This document shows positions 1-5,965 of a stretch of DNA of 7,491 nt, one piece after another. The stretch lies in the NCBI GenBank assembly GCA_031278495.1, contig JAITKG010000041.1, positions 1 to 7,491 of the forward strand. The letters are read 5' to 3'. Below the pieces are notes generated by a model that did no database searches, was not told where the DNA came from, and was given only the letters and a program-made list of their open reading frames with translations. Each line of letters starts with the position of its first letter. Positions within the stretch are counted from its first letter, which is position 1. Origin of the DNA: Prevotellaceae bacterium. Its GTDB lineage: Bacteria > Bacteroidota > Bacteroidia > Bacteroidales > UBA932. A program made the position numbers and the translations under genes.

Positions 1-2
1 CC

Positions 3-818
3 GCTTCCGGCGGCACGACCACTGCCATGACTTATACATGGACGGTAAGCGGCGCAAACTATACTACTACCGTCAACAGTTATCCGATTACTTCGATTTC
101 CGCTCCCGCCGCCTATACGGTAAACGTGAAAAATGCCAATAATTGCGAAAGTAACACGGCAAGCGGGAATATCACGGTAAATTATCCGGGTACGAACGGT
201 CAGTCTGCACATGCAACCTGTGGCTGCGCTACGGGAACTACCAATTGCAGTGGTACGTGTAAAACCGAAGGAAATACTACCACTAACGACGGCGCATGTA
301 CCGGCGCTTGCAAGACGGCGTATACGCAGCAGCGCAATGCTTGCGGTACGGTGATAAATGCAAAGTACAGTACCTATACCAACACCAGTTGCACAACGCC
401 AAATTACACTACCGATGACGGCGCATGTACTGGCGATTGCAATAAGGCGTATACGCAACAGCGCAATGCGTGCGGAACGGTGATAAATGCAAAGTACAGT
501 ACCTATACCAACACCAGTTGCACGACGCCAAATTACACGACCGAAGACGGCGAATGTACCGGAAACTGCAATACTGCTTATGTACAACAGCGCAATGCTT
601 GCGGAACAGTAATAAATTCAAATTACGGCACGTATACGAAATCATCCTGCACCGCTGGGTGCAGCACCACAACGGATTGCTCAGACTCTCCTGATTATGT
701 AGAAACATTTCAGCCCACAAGCTATGCTACTGCAGATGCAGAGTGCAAATCTCTGTGTGGCTCACACGGCTATAGCATATATACTTATGTGTGGGTTAGT
801 GTAAGTCAAGGGATATGA
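3..818 (+). CDS. C-terminal part of a secreted Cys-rich repeat surface protein (5' end outside window)
   Basis: The frame is open from position 3 (ASGGTTTA before the first Met at 27), so that Met is internal and the true start lies upstream of the window. The first ~55 residues (TYTWTVSG ... AAYTVNVKNANNCES ... ITVNYPG) look like one Ig/PKD-like beta domain of the sort found in Bacteroidetes surface proteins. A Cys-rich stretch (HATCGCATG, NCSGTCK) follows, then three copies of a 43-residue unit with four cysteines each, then a short tail containing AECKSLCGSHGY. Composition is rich in Thr, Asn, Tyr and Cys with few hydrophobic stretches, which fits an extracellular protein. Cysteines are probably paired in disulfides (inference). 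I see no type IX secretion C-terminal domain. The gene ends at TGA 816-818; the same frame past that stop reads KCGCCKN before TAA 840-842, so the stop may be a recent nonsense change. No specific function is recognisable; adhesin or surface-display protein is a guess. Confidence 0.72.
   Translation, partial: ASGGTTTAMTYTWTVSGANYTTTVNSYPITSISAPAAYTVNVKNANNCESNTASGNITVNYPGTNGQSAHATCGCATGTTNCSGTCKTEGNTTTNDGACTGACKTAYTQQRNACGTVINAKYSTYTNTSCTTPNYTTDDGACTGDCNKAYTQQRNACGTVINAKYSTYTNTSCTTPNYTTEDGECTGNCNTAYVQQRNACGTVINSNYGTYTKSSCTAGCSTTTDCSDSPDYVETFQPTSYATADAECKSLCGSHGYSIYTYVWVSVSQGI
291..677 (+). repeat. 129-bp (43-aa) in-frame tandem repeat, three units
   Basis: Units start at 291, 420 and 549, exactly 129 bp apart. 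Each begins GxCTGxC and contains the block QQRNACGTVIN followed by a Tyr/Thr-rich run and SC. Units 1 and 2 differ at about 10 of 129 bases and share a 47-bp identical core. Unit 3 is more diverged, with similarity fading after about 655. Each unit carries cysteines at unit positions 3, 7, 18 and 34. Confidence 0.9.
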
Positions 819-987
819 AAGTGTGGGTGCTGTAAAAACTAAACTAATATATAAAGAAATTGAAAAATTAAAATAGCCCTTAGCACAGCGTTTTTACAAA
901 CGCTAACATCCGTTGCGCCGTGTCCCTGTTGGAGTTTCATCGCGCAAGCATGAAAAGACAAAATGTTCTCGAAATACAGGACAGGGG
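819..987. other. Gene-free spacer with small hairpins
   Basis: I see no credible coding sequence here. Short inverted repeats are present: agcgttt (887-893) with aaacgct (898-904) around a 4-nt loop; tttcat (935-940) with atgaaa (950-955); and tgtcc-c-tgt (921-929) with acaggaca (976-983), with one bulged base. None is followed by a convincing T tract. The segment lies immediately downstream, in the minus-strand sense, of the predicted non-coding RNA terminator, so it could be a longer 3' form of that RNA or an unrelated repeat. It is left unassigned. Confidence 0.4.
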
Positions 988-1050
988 AAAAAAACACCCC
1001 TGCCCCCGTTCAGTACTAAATAATCACGTTGCTACTGAACGGCTAAGGTG
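988..1050 (-). terminator. Possible intrinsic terminator of the minus-strand RNA
   Basis: On the minus strand, CCGTTCAGTA (1042-1033) pairs with TACTGAACGG (1015-1006) across a 17-nt loop. Beyond a 3-nt GGG bulge, CACCTTAG (1050-1043) pairs with CAGGGGTG (1002-995) using two G-U wobbles and one A-A mismatch. U7 follows at once (994-988). Forming it breaks the closing helix and the end of the 14-bp helix, so it would compete with the folded RNA. A smaller local hairpin, CAGGGG/CCCCTG (1002-997/987-982), encloses the U tract instead. Confidence 0.42.
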
Positions 1051-1120
1051 CAGCCACACCAAAGACAGAGGTGTTTAATACCTCATTGTGTGGCTGCACC
1101 TATGTTGTTTAACGTGATTA
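988..1120 (-). ncRNA. Putative structured non-coding RNA (~130 nt), minus strand
   Basis: Read on the minus strand, the first ten bases (1120-1111, TAATCACGTT) pair perfectly with 1030-1021. Inside that closing helix, after a bubble, a perfect 14-bp helix joins 1101-1088 (AGGTGCAGCCACAC) to 1059-1046. Inside that again, GAGGT (1084-1080) pairs with ACCTC (1072-1068) around a 7-nt loop. The 3' strand of the bubble contains CCGTTCAGTA (1042-1033), which pairs perfectly with TACTGAACGG (1015-1006) beyond the closing helix, so it interleaves with that helix. A TAnnTTTG box places transcription start near 1120, and a U7 run at 994-988 gives a plausible end. No ORF fits. Closing stem, central bubble and apical stem-loop resemble the layout of 6S RNA, and a self-promoted RNA of this kind resembles the Bacteroidales-1 RNA described for this order. 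Both are suggestions, not identifications. Strand is supported because extension pairs are G-U wobbles on minus but A-C mismatches on plus. Confidence 0.55.
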
Positions 1121-1124
1121 AATG

Positions 1125-1132
1125 CAAAAATA
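1125..1132 (-). promoter_or_regulatory. Bacteroidetes -7 box (TATTTTTG) for the minus-strand RNA
   Basis: The minus strand reads TATTTTTG, matching TAnnTTTG, with its last base 5 nt from the first base of the outermost helix at 1120. That is about where transcription should begin. No clean TTTG -33 element is present at the right distance; TTTTC near 1157-1153 is the nearest match. Confidence 0.5.
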
Positions 1133-1300
1133 CAAAAAATTTATAAAACCATGAAAATAAAATTAAGATGGCTGCAAATACAGATGATTTTAATCAAAGT
1201 AACAGCAAATGAAAATGGCGCGTTATGGCTGCATCTTTTCTTAGTGTTCGTATTCCGGTAAGTAATTTGTATTAAGTCGTAAGTCAGCCGGCGCGCCAGC

Positions 1301-1354
1301 CACATCTCCACATCTTCACATTTCCACATCTCCACATCTTCACATCTTCACATC
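1301..1354. repeat. 8-bp tandem repeat array (cacatctt/cacatctc)
   Basis: Units of cacatctc, cacatctt and cacatttc run head to tail with an exact 8-bp period for about 6.75 copies, ending at cacatc just before an A-rich run. The array lies 13 bp upstream of the likely cysS promoter box. It is too short and lacks spacers, so it is a microsatellite rather than CRISPR. The rest of the gap 1133-1300 is AT-rich, with only a 9-bp repeated word, atggctgca (1168 and 1224). Confidence 0.88.
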
Positions 1355-1366
1355 AAAAAAAATCCG

Positions 1367-1374
1367 TATTTTTG
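1367..1374 (+). promoter_or_regulatory. Likely cysS -7 box (TATTTTTG)
   Basis: TATTTTTG fits the Bacteroidetes TAnnTTTG consensus and would start transcription near 1379-1381, giving a leader of roughly 15 nt before the cysS ATG. No TTTG -33 element is seen; that position is occupied by the end of the 8-bp repeat array. Confidence 0.5.
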
Positions 1375-1394
1375 TGCGGACAAATTTTTGACAC

Positions 1395-2861
1395 ATGGAA
1401 ATTTATAACACGCTTACCCGTAAAAAAGAAACGTTTGAACCGCTGCATCCGCCGCATGTAGGCATTTATGTGTGCGGTCCTACGGTCTATGGCGACCCGC
1501 ATTTGGGGCATGCCCGCTCGGCGGTTTCGTTCGATATTTTATACCGTTACTTGCTGCACAAAGGTTACAAAGTGCGCTATGTGCGCAATATTACCGACGT
1601 GGGACACCTCGAGAACGACGCCGACGCCGGCGAAGACAAATTGGCGAAAAAAGCGCGCCTCGAACAGCTCGAGCCAATGGAAGTGGCGAAATACTATACC
1701 GACCGCTACCATGATATGATGGATGCGCTGAACGTGCGCCGACCGGGCATCGAGCCTTGTGCGTCGGGGCATATCATGGAACAAATCGGCATGGTGCAGC
1801 AGATCCTTGATGCGGGATATGCTTATGTGGTCAATGGCTCGGTATATTTCGACGTGGTGAAGTATAACCGGCACTACCATTATGGCGTGCTGTCGGGGCG
1901 GGTGGTGGAAGAATTGCTTTCCGCTACGCGCGGCAACCTCGAAGGGCAGGAAGAAAAACGCCACAGCGTGGATTTCGCCCTCTGGAAAAAAGCGCCGCCC
2001 GGACACATCATGCGTTGGAAATCGCCTTGGAGCGACGGTTTTCCGGGCTGGCACCTCGAATGTTCGGCAATGGGGCGCAAGTATCTGGGCGAACAGTTCG
2101 ACATTCACGGCGGCGGCATGGACTTGCTTTTCCCGCACCATGAGTCGGAAATAGCGCAGTCGGAAATAGCCAACGGTTGCCGCCCCTGCCGCTACTGGAT
2201 GCATAATAACATGATTACCGTCAACGGGCAAAAAATGGGGAAGTCGTTGGGCAATTCCATTATGCTCGAAGAATTTTTTACCGGTCGCCATCCTTTATTG
2301 GCGCAGGCTTATGCGCCTATGACGGTGCGGTTTTTCATCCTGCAGGCGCATTACCGCAGTACGCTTGACTTCAGTAACGACGCCATGCAAGCGGCTGAAA
2401 AAGGCTTGAAACGTTTATTCGACGCCGCCAGCGTAATAGAAAAATTACCGCTTTTGGAAACAACGGACTATACCGCCGAAGTGGACGGGATAACGCAAAA
2501 AATCTACGAAGCCCTCGACGACGACCTCAATACGCCGGTAGCCATAGCCTGCCTGTTCGACGCCGTGCGGCTGGTCAATGCCGCCAGCGACGGGAAAGAA
2601 CGGATAGGAAAAGTGGCGGTGGAACAATTGCGGCAACTGTTCAACGACATTGTTTCCGGCGTGCTTGGACTGCGCGACGACCGGCAGGCGGGCAATAACA
2701 CCGCTTTGCTTGACGGCGTTATCCGCATGGTTCTTGACATGCGTGCCGCCGCCAAAGCCAATAAAGATTTTGCCGCCAGCGACCGTATCCGCGATGAACT
2801 GGCGAAGCTCGGCGTGGTGGTGAAAGACGCGAAGGAAGGCAGCAGCTACAGTTTGCAGTAG
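1395..2861 (+). CDS. cysS: Cysteinyl-tRNA synthetase
   Basis: This class I aminoacyl-tRNA synthetase joins cysteine to tRNA-Cys in the cytoplasm using ATP. At 488 residues it is a full-length CysRS, slightly longer than the ~461 aa of E. coli. The class I signature is HLGH at residues 36-39. The four family zinc ligands that recognise the cysteine thiol are all present: Cys27 (in YVCGPTVYG), Cys223 (in WHLECSAMG), His248 and Glu252 (in PHHESEIAQSE). The second signature reads KMGKS (280-284), with Gly in place of the usual Ser, followed by LGN. The C-terminal part (roughly 330-488) is the helical anticodon-side domain, with FAASDRIRDELAKLGVVVKD typical of the family end. No Shine-Dalgarno sequence precedes the ATG, as usual in Bacteroidota; the context gacacATG and the nearby promoter box support this start. 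A DUF4153-type membrane-protein gene follows on the same strand after a short gap. Confidence 0.97.
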   Translation: MEIYNTLTRKKETFEPLHPPHVGIYVCGPTVYGDPHLGHARSAVSFDILYRYLLHKGYKVRYVRNITDVGHLENDADAGEDKLAKKARLEQLEPMEVAKYYTDRYHDMMDALNVRRPGIEPCASGHIMEQIGMVQQILDAGYAYVVNGSVYFDVVKYNRHYHYGVLSGRVVEELLSATRGNLEGQEEKRHSVDFALWKKAPPGHIMRWKSPWSDGFPGWHLECSAMGRKYLGEQFDIHGGGMDLLFPHHESEIAQSEIANGCRPCRYWMHNNMITVNGQKMGKSLGNSIMLEEFFTGRHPLLAQAYAPMTVRFFILQAHYRSTLDFSNDAMQAAEKGLKRLFDAASVIEKLPLLETTDYTAEVDGITQKIYEALDDDLNTPVAIACLFDAVRLVNAASDGKERIGKVAVEQLRQLFNDIVSGVLGLRDDRQAGNNTALLDGVIRMVLDMRAAAKANKDFAASDRIRDELAKLGVVVKDAKEGSSYSLQ

Positions 2862-2897
2862 TAGGGCAGCAACTCTAAAAATCATTGATTACTTCGC

Positions 2898-2906
2898 AGG
2901 AGGTGA
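2898..2906 (+). promoter_or_regulatory. Perfect Shine-Dalgarno sequence (AGGAGGTGA) with conflicting start choice
   Basis: AGGAGGTGA is complementary over nine bases to the canonical 3' end of bacterial 16S rRNA. It is 1 nt from an in-frame TTG (2908) and 22 nt from the in-frame ATG (2929). It is too close to the TTG and too far from the ATG for ideal spacing. Because Bacteroidota seldom rely on Shine-Dalgarno pairing, it may be fortuitous. Confidence 0.4.
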
Positions 2907-2928
2907 TTTGATAATAAAATTTACAGGT

Positions 2929-4689
2929 ATGAAAAAAATTAAATTATCCATTATCCCGTCGCAAATTTGGAAAACCGTTTTACGTTTTCCGGTCGCTACC
3001 TTTTGTTGCGTGGCGCTTTTTGTGATACACCTGTTAGTTATTAACGACGTCTGTTTTTTTTCACAAAACGGTTCGGGATTTAAATTAAACCTGTTGCTTC
3101 CATTGGGTTTCGTGCTGGCAATAGCCCTTCGTCTCTTTACGGAAGATTTCGGTTGGCGTAACTGGCGCGGTTATATGGACATATTGGTCATCCCGGCGCT
3201 TGGATTGTATTATTGCCTGTTGCCCGGAAAATCTGATTTTTCCTATATACATCTCGTTTACTATATAACCTTTTGGCTGGTTGCCTTAATAGCGCTTTGT
3301 ATGGCGCCTTACCGCAGCCTTGCGCGACCGTCGCTGTTTTGGCAGTATAATGTAAAAATCTGGTGGGGAATTTTGTTCTCCGGCCTTTGCGCCCTGGTCT
3401 TTTTAGGAGGTTTCTGCCTGGCGTTATTTGCCGTTGGCGCATTATTCGACCTGGATATTCCGGACAAGTGGTATATGTATTTGGTTATTTTTTGGGGTAT
3501 TGTGTTCGCCCCGCTGTTTTTTGCCGCCGGCATTCCTGCCCAATCGCAATTTGGCGAAGAACAAAAGATGAACTATACTGTGCTGCGGGTGTTCGGGCAA
3601 TACGTGTTGTTGCCTATTTTAGTGTTGTACCTGCTTATTTTTTATGCCTATGAGCTGAAAATAATTATAAATTGGCAACTGCCCGAAGGCTGGGTAGGCT
3701 GGCTGACTCTTGTTTATTCGGCGGCCGGCTTGTTTATTTATTTCCTGCTGCATTATTTATACATAACAAAAGCCACCAAAATAGCGACGCTGTTTGGTCG
3801 TTACTTTTTTTATTCGGAGTTGCCGGTAATCGCGCTGATGTTTGTTGCCGTTTACCGCCGCACCGCCGACTACGGCATTACCGAAAACCGCTATTTCCTT
3901 TGGCTAAGCGCCCTTTGGCTGTTGGGCATTTCGTTGTACATGATTTTTATAAAAGGAAAAACCTTCCGCCCGGTACTTGTTTCGCTGGCTTGCGTGGCGT
4001 TGCTGTCGGTCGTCGGACCCTGGAATGCGTTCAATGTATCAAAATATTCGCAAATACGCCGCCTTGAAAAACTGCTGGCAAAGCAGGAATGGCTGAAAGA
4101 AGGGATTATTCCCAACGCTACGCAAATTGACCAGATGCAAGAAGACTTCTGGCAAATGAGTGACATTAAGCGATATTTTGAAAAAAGGGGAAAATCGCTC
4201 CCGCCCGGCATTGACAGCCTTTATAACGTATGTAAAGAATTGTACTACAACAACCATGCTAAAAGTTATAACAATGCAGCAGCGGTAGAGGAAACAGCCT
4301 ATTTTGAAATAAAGACAGAAGACCGGTTTATGAAAATCGCCGGCTACGACTGGATATGCTATTACTCGTACGAAGGCGACAGCGACGAAAGAGCCCTTTC
4401 CGCAAAGGACTCAACACTCGCCTGCAAGGTAAAGGAAAGGGCTGGGGACCGTATTGAAATCTACCGCTATGGTACGCTATTGACCGCCTTCTCCCTGCCG
4501 GACGCCGTCCGGCAAATAGCCGGTGTGGATTGGACTGATCCAGCTTATTATACGGTAGCAGACAGGCAAACGATACCGGTAAATGCACGATATGCGGTTG
4601 TTTTTACTGATATAGACGGCATAATCACCATCAACAGCGGGAAGTTGAATATATACCGCGCCAAAATGTATATCTTGGGGAAAAAATAA
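2929..4689 (+). CDS. DUF4153-type polytopic inner-membrane protein
   Basis: With the ATG at 2929 the product has 586 residues (593 if the TTG at 2908 is used). The start MKKIKLSIIPSQ is a short basic N-terminus before a first membrane segment (about residues 18-42). I count roughly ten or eleven hydrophobic segments in the first ~370 residues. Among them is the stretch KWYMYLVIFWGIVFAPLFFAAGIP and then VLRVFGQYVLLPILVLYLLIFYAYELKIII, which look like the conserved core of DUF4153 proteins of Bacteroidetes. A basic, helix-prone linker (YSQIRRLEKLLAKQEWL) leads to a soluble C-terminal region of about 200 residues with no family I recognise. The biochemical role of DUF4153 proteins is unknown and I assign none. 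It lies 67 bp after cysS with no terminator seen between, so co-transcription is likely. A good intrinsic terminator lies about 110 bp past its stop. Confidence 0.8.
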   Translation: MKKIKLSIIPSQIWKTVLRFPVATFCCVALFVIHLLVINDVCFFSQNGSGFKLNLLLPLGFVLAIALRLFTEDFGWRNWRGYMDILVIPALGLYYCLLPGKSDFSYIHLVYYITFWLVALIALCMAPYRSLARPSLFWQYNVKIWWGILFSGLCALVFLGGFCLALFAVGALFDLDIPDKWYMYLVIFWGIVFAPLFFAAGIPAQSQFGEEQKMNYTVLRVFGQYVLLPILVLYLLIFYAYELKIIINWQLPEGWVGWLTLVYSAAGLFIYFLLHYLYITKATKIATLFGRYFFYSELPVIALMFVAVYRRTADYGITENRYFLWLSALWLLGISLYMIFIKGKTFRPVLVSLACVALLSVVGPWNAFNVSKYSQIRRLEKLLAKQEWLKEGIIPNATQIDQMQEDFWQMSDIKRYFEKRGKSLPPGIDSLYNVCKELYYNNHAKSYNNAAAVEETAYFEIKTEDRFMKIAGYDWICYYSYEGDSDERALSAKDSTLACKVKERAGDRIEIYRYGTLLTAFSLPDAVRQIAGVDWTDPAYYTVADRQTIPVNARYAVVFTDIDGIITINSGKLNIYRAKMYILGKK

Positions 4690-4703
4690 GGGATACCGCC
4701 CTT
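4681..4703 (-). terminator. Weak intrinsic terminator of the ATPase gene, over the DUF4153 stop
   Basis: On the minus strand AAGGG (4703-4699) pairs with CCCTT (4692-4688) around a 6-nt loop, with one more possible wobble pair, followed by ATTTTTT (4687-4681). It begins about 20 nt after the ATPase stop codon. The stem is short, so it may be inefficient. It overlaps the last codons and stop of the converging DUF4153 gene. Confidence 0.4.
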
Positions 4704-4724
4704 GTCGCCGGCAAGTTGCATTAG

Positions 4725-5849
4725 CTACATTAAATATTCCATATAGTTATCGCTGTTTACCACGTGGAATACGTGTTGCGGGTAGGTTATGGCAAAAGCC
4801 GCCGGGATTTTCGGGCGGCGTTTTTCATTCCATTTGATTTCAAATGCAGACAGCAAGCCGTCGGCTTCTTCTATCAAATCAATTTCCTGCTGCTGGAAAG
4901 TGCGCCAGAAATAATTTTTTACGAAATACCGGCGGTAATGATTGGCTTTCATCCGTTCGCTGACAAAATAATTTTCCCACAAAAAACCGCTGTCCGGTCG
5001 CAGGTTGAGTGGCGAAAAATTTTGAACAATGGCATTGCGTATGCCGTTGTCGTAAAAATAGATTTTCTTTCCTTTCTTTATTTCATTGCGGTGATTGCGG
5101 CTGAACGCCTGCCGCTGGAAAACAACAAAACATTTTTCCAGCAGGTCAATATAACGTTCTACTGTATCGGCAGTCGCCCCGATGGTTTGCGCCAGTTCGT
5201 GGTACGAGATTTCGCGCCCCAGCTGCAACGCCAGCGCCACCAGCAATTTTTCCAGTTGCGCCGGCTTGCGGACGTCGCCCAGCGCCAGGATATCTTTGTA
5301 CAAATAACTGTCCGATAAATTTAACAAACATTCTTTCGCCTCGCCCGGAAAATTGATGACGTCAGGATAAGCGCCATAAATCAGGCGGGTTTCCAGCGAT
5401 TGCTTTTCTGCCAGCGTATTCGCAGCAGTTGCCAGTTCTTTAGCCGAAAACGGATAGAGGTAATAGGAAAATTTCCGTCCCGTCAGCGGTTCATTCACTT
5501 CGCCCGCCAGTTCCAGCGACGACGAGCCGGTAACTAATAATTGTACGGCAGGAAATGCGTCGGCAAGCAGTTTCAACGTCAAACCAATGTTTTTCACCCG
5601 CTGCGCCTCGTCTACGACGATGATTTTATAATTACCGGCAAGCATACGCAGTTCCTGCAAATTTGCGCCGCTCAACAGCGTCCGGACTTCCGGCTCATCG
5701 CAATTCAGCGTCAATGCCGGCTGCGGTTGTTTTTCTATCACCTGTTTCAATAAAGTAGTTTTGCCCGCTTGCCGGGGACCGGTCAGGACAATGACCTTGC
5801 CTTTGAACAGTTTTTGTTCTATTACCGCTTGAAGTTCCCGCGTAATCAT
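4725..5849 (-). CDS. AAA_14/DUF4143-type ATPase
   Basis: The 374-residue product begins ITRELQAVIEQKLFKGKVIVLTGPRQAGKTT: Walker A is GPRQAGKT at residues 24-31 and Walker B is KIIVVDEAQ at about 75-83. LLVTGSSS (104-111) holds the sensor-1 region typical of these P-loop ATPases, followed by the conserved LTGRKFSYYLYPFSAKEL. A winged-helix-like segment (about 210-245, ELAQTIGATADTVERYIDLLEKCFVV) connects to a C-terminal DUF4143-type domain. That domain ends with a PD-(D/E)XK-like pattern: Asp324 in EIDLI, then Glu337 and Lys339 in FEIKW. Length and domain order are normal for the family. These proteins are common in Bacteroidota and archaea, usually as stand-alone genes. Their substrate is not known, so I give no function beyond predicted ATP hydrolysis. 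The ATG start at 5849 lies about 16 bp after a TAnnTTTG box. It converges on the DUF4153 gene. Confidence 0.88.
   Translation of the reverse strand: MITRELQAVIEQKLFKGKVIVLTGPRQAGKTTLLKQVIEKQPQPALTLNCDEPEVRTLLSGANLQELRMLAGNYKIIVVDEAQRVKNIGLTLKLLADAFPAVQLLVTGSSSLELAGEVNEPLTGRKFSYYLYPFSAKELATAANTLAEKQSLETRLIYGAYPDVINFPGEAKECLLNLSDSYLYKDILALGDVRKPAQLEKLLVALALQLGREISYHELAQTIGATADTVERYIDLLEKCFVVFQRQAFSRNHRNEIKKGKKIYFYDNGIRNAIVQNFSPLNLRPDSGFLWENYFVSERMKANHYRRYFVKNYFWRTFQQQEIDLIEEADGLLSAFEIKWNEKRRPKIPAAFAITYPQHVFHVVNSDNYMEYLM
4798..4825 (+). terminator. Intrinsic terminator of the cysS-DUF4153 unit, inside the ATPase coding region
   Basis: GCCGCC (4798-4803) pairs with GGCGGC (4814-4819) around a 10-nt loop, and GTTTTT follows on the plus strand. 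It is preceded by AAAA, so the minus strand also ends with TTTT and it could act weakly in both directions. It lies within the last codons of the minus-strand ATPase gene (around residues 343-351, KRRPKIPA). Confidence 0.62.
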
Positions 5850-5865
5850 TCAGTGTATTTTTTTG

Positions 5866-5873
5866 CAAAAGTA
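5866..5873 (-). promoter_or_regulatory. Likely ATPase -7 box (TACTTTTG)
   Basis: The minus strand reads TACTTTTG, matching TAnnTTTG, and would start transcription near 5861, about 12 nt before the ATPase ATG. TTTCG at 5897-5893 sits near the expected -33 position. The box begins one base beyond the T tract of the upstream gene's terminator. Confidence 0.5.
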
Positions 5874-5874
5874 T

Positions 5875-5927
5875 AAAAAAACCGGCAATAATCGAAATTT
5901 TTTATAAAATTTTTCGATTATAACCGG
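5875..5927 (-). terminator. Strong intrinsic terminator of the glutathione peroxidase gene
   Basis: On the minus strand CCGG (5927-5924) pairs with CCGG (5885-5882), and ATAATCGAAA (5921-5912) pairs with TTTCGATTAT (5897-5888), separated only by one T-T mismatch and one G-T wobble. The stem is thus nearly continuous over about 16 pairs with a 14-nt AT-rich loop. Seven T residues follow at 5881-5875. It starts 38 nt after the peroxidase stop codon. Confidence 0.72.
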
Positions 5928-5952
5928 AAAATTATATGTAATTTTTCGATTA
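5908..5952. repeat. 13-bp direct repeat aatttttcgatta, period 32
   Basis: The word aatttttcgatta occurs perfectly at 5908-5920 and 5940-5952. A near-complement (taatcgaaattt) lies at 5889-5900 and forms the other arm of the terminator. The second copy, next to the peroxidase stop, could pair with that arm in place of the first. Confidence 0.75.
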
Positions 5953-5965
5953 GGAAATACAGCAG

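Noticed and set aside
816..842. TGA recoding (selenocysteine or tryptophan) in the left surface protein
   Set aside because: I identified no selenocysteine insertion element, all Trp codons in the visible genes are TGG, and the extension is only seven codons; a nonsense change is simpler.
1021..1120. Integron attC-like or transposon-end site from the nested inverted repeats
   Set aside because: The outer arms read taatcacGTT...AACgtgatta, the reverse of the attC arrangement (AAC first, GTT last), and no integrase, gene cassette or target duplication is visible.
1141..1335. 64-aa minus-strand frame beginning in the 8-bp repeats
   Set aside because: Its N-terminus is only the translated microsatellite (MEMWKCEDVEMW), and the rest is AT-rich intergenic sequence.
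1301..1354. CRISPR array
   Set aside because: The units are 8 bp with no spacers and there are no cas genes.
1539..2291. 250-aa minus-strand open frame across cysS
   Set aside because: It lies wholly antisense to the well-supported cysS, is rich in His/Arg/Phe as expected for a shadow frame, and shows no family motif.
2445..2885. 146-aa minus-strand frame over the end of cysS
   Set aside because: It is a shadow of the cysS C-terminal domain with no recognisable motif or start signal.
4764..5318. 184-aa plus-strand frame inside the ATPase region
   Set aside because: It is antisense to the ATPase, whose domains are clear, and its composition is that of a shadow frame.
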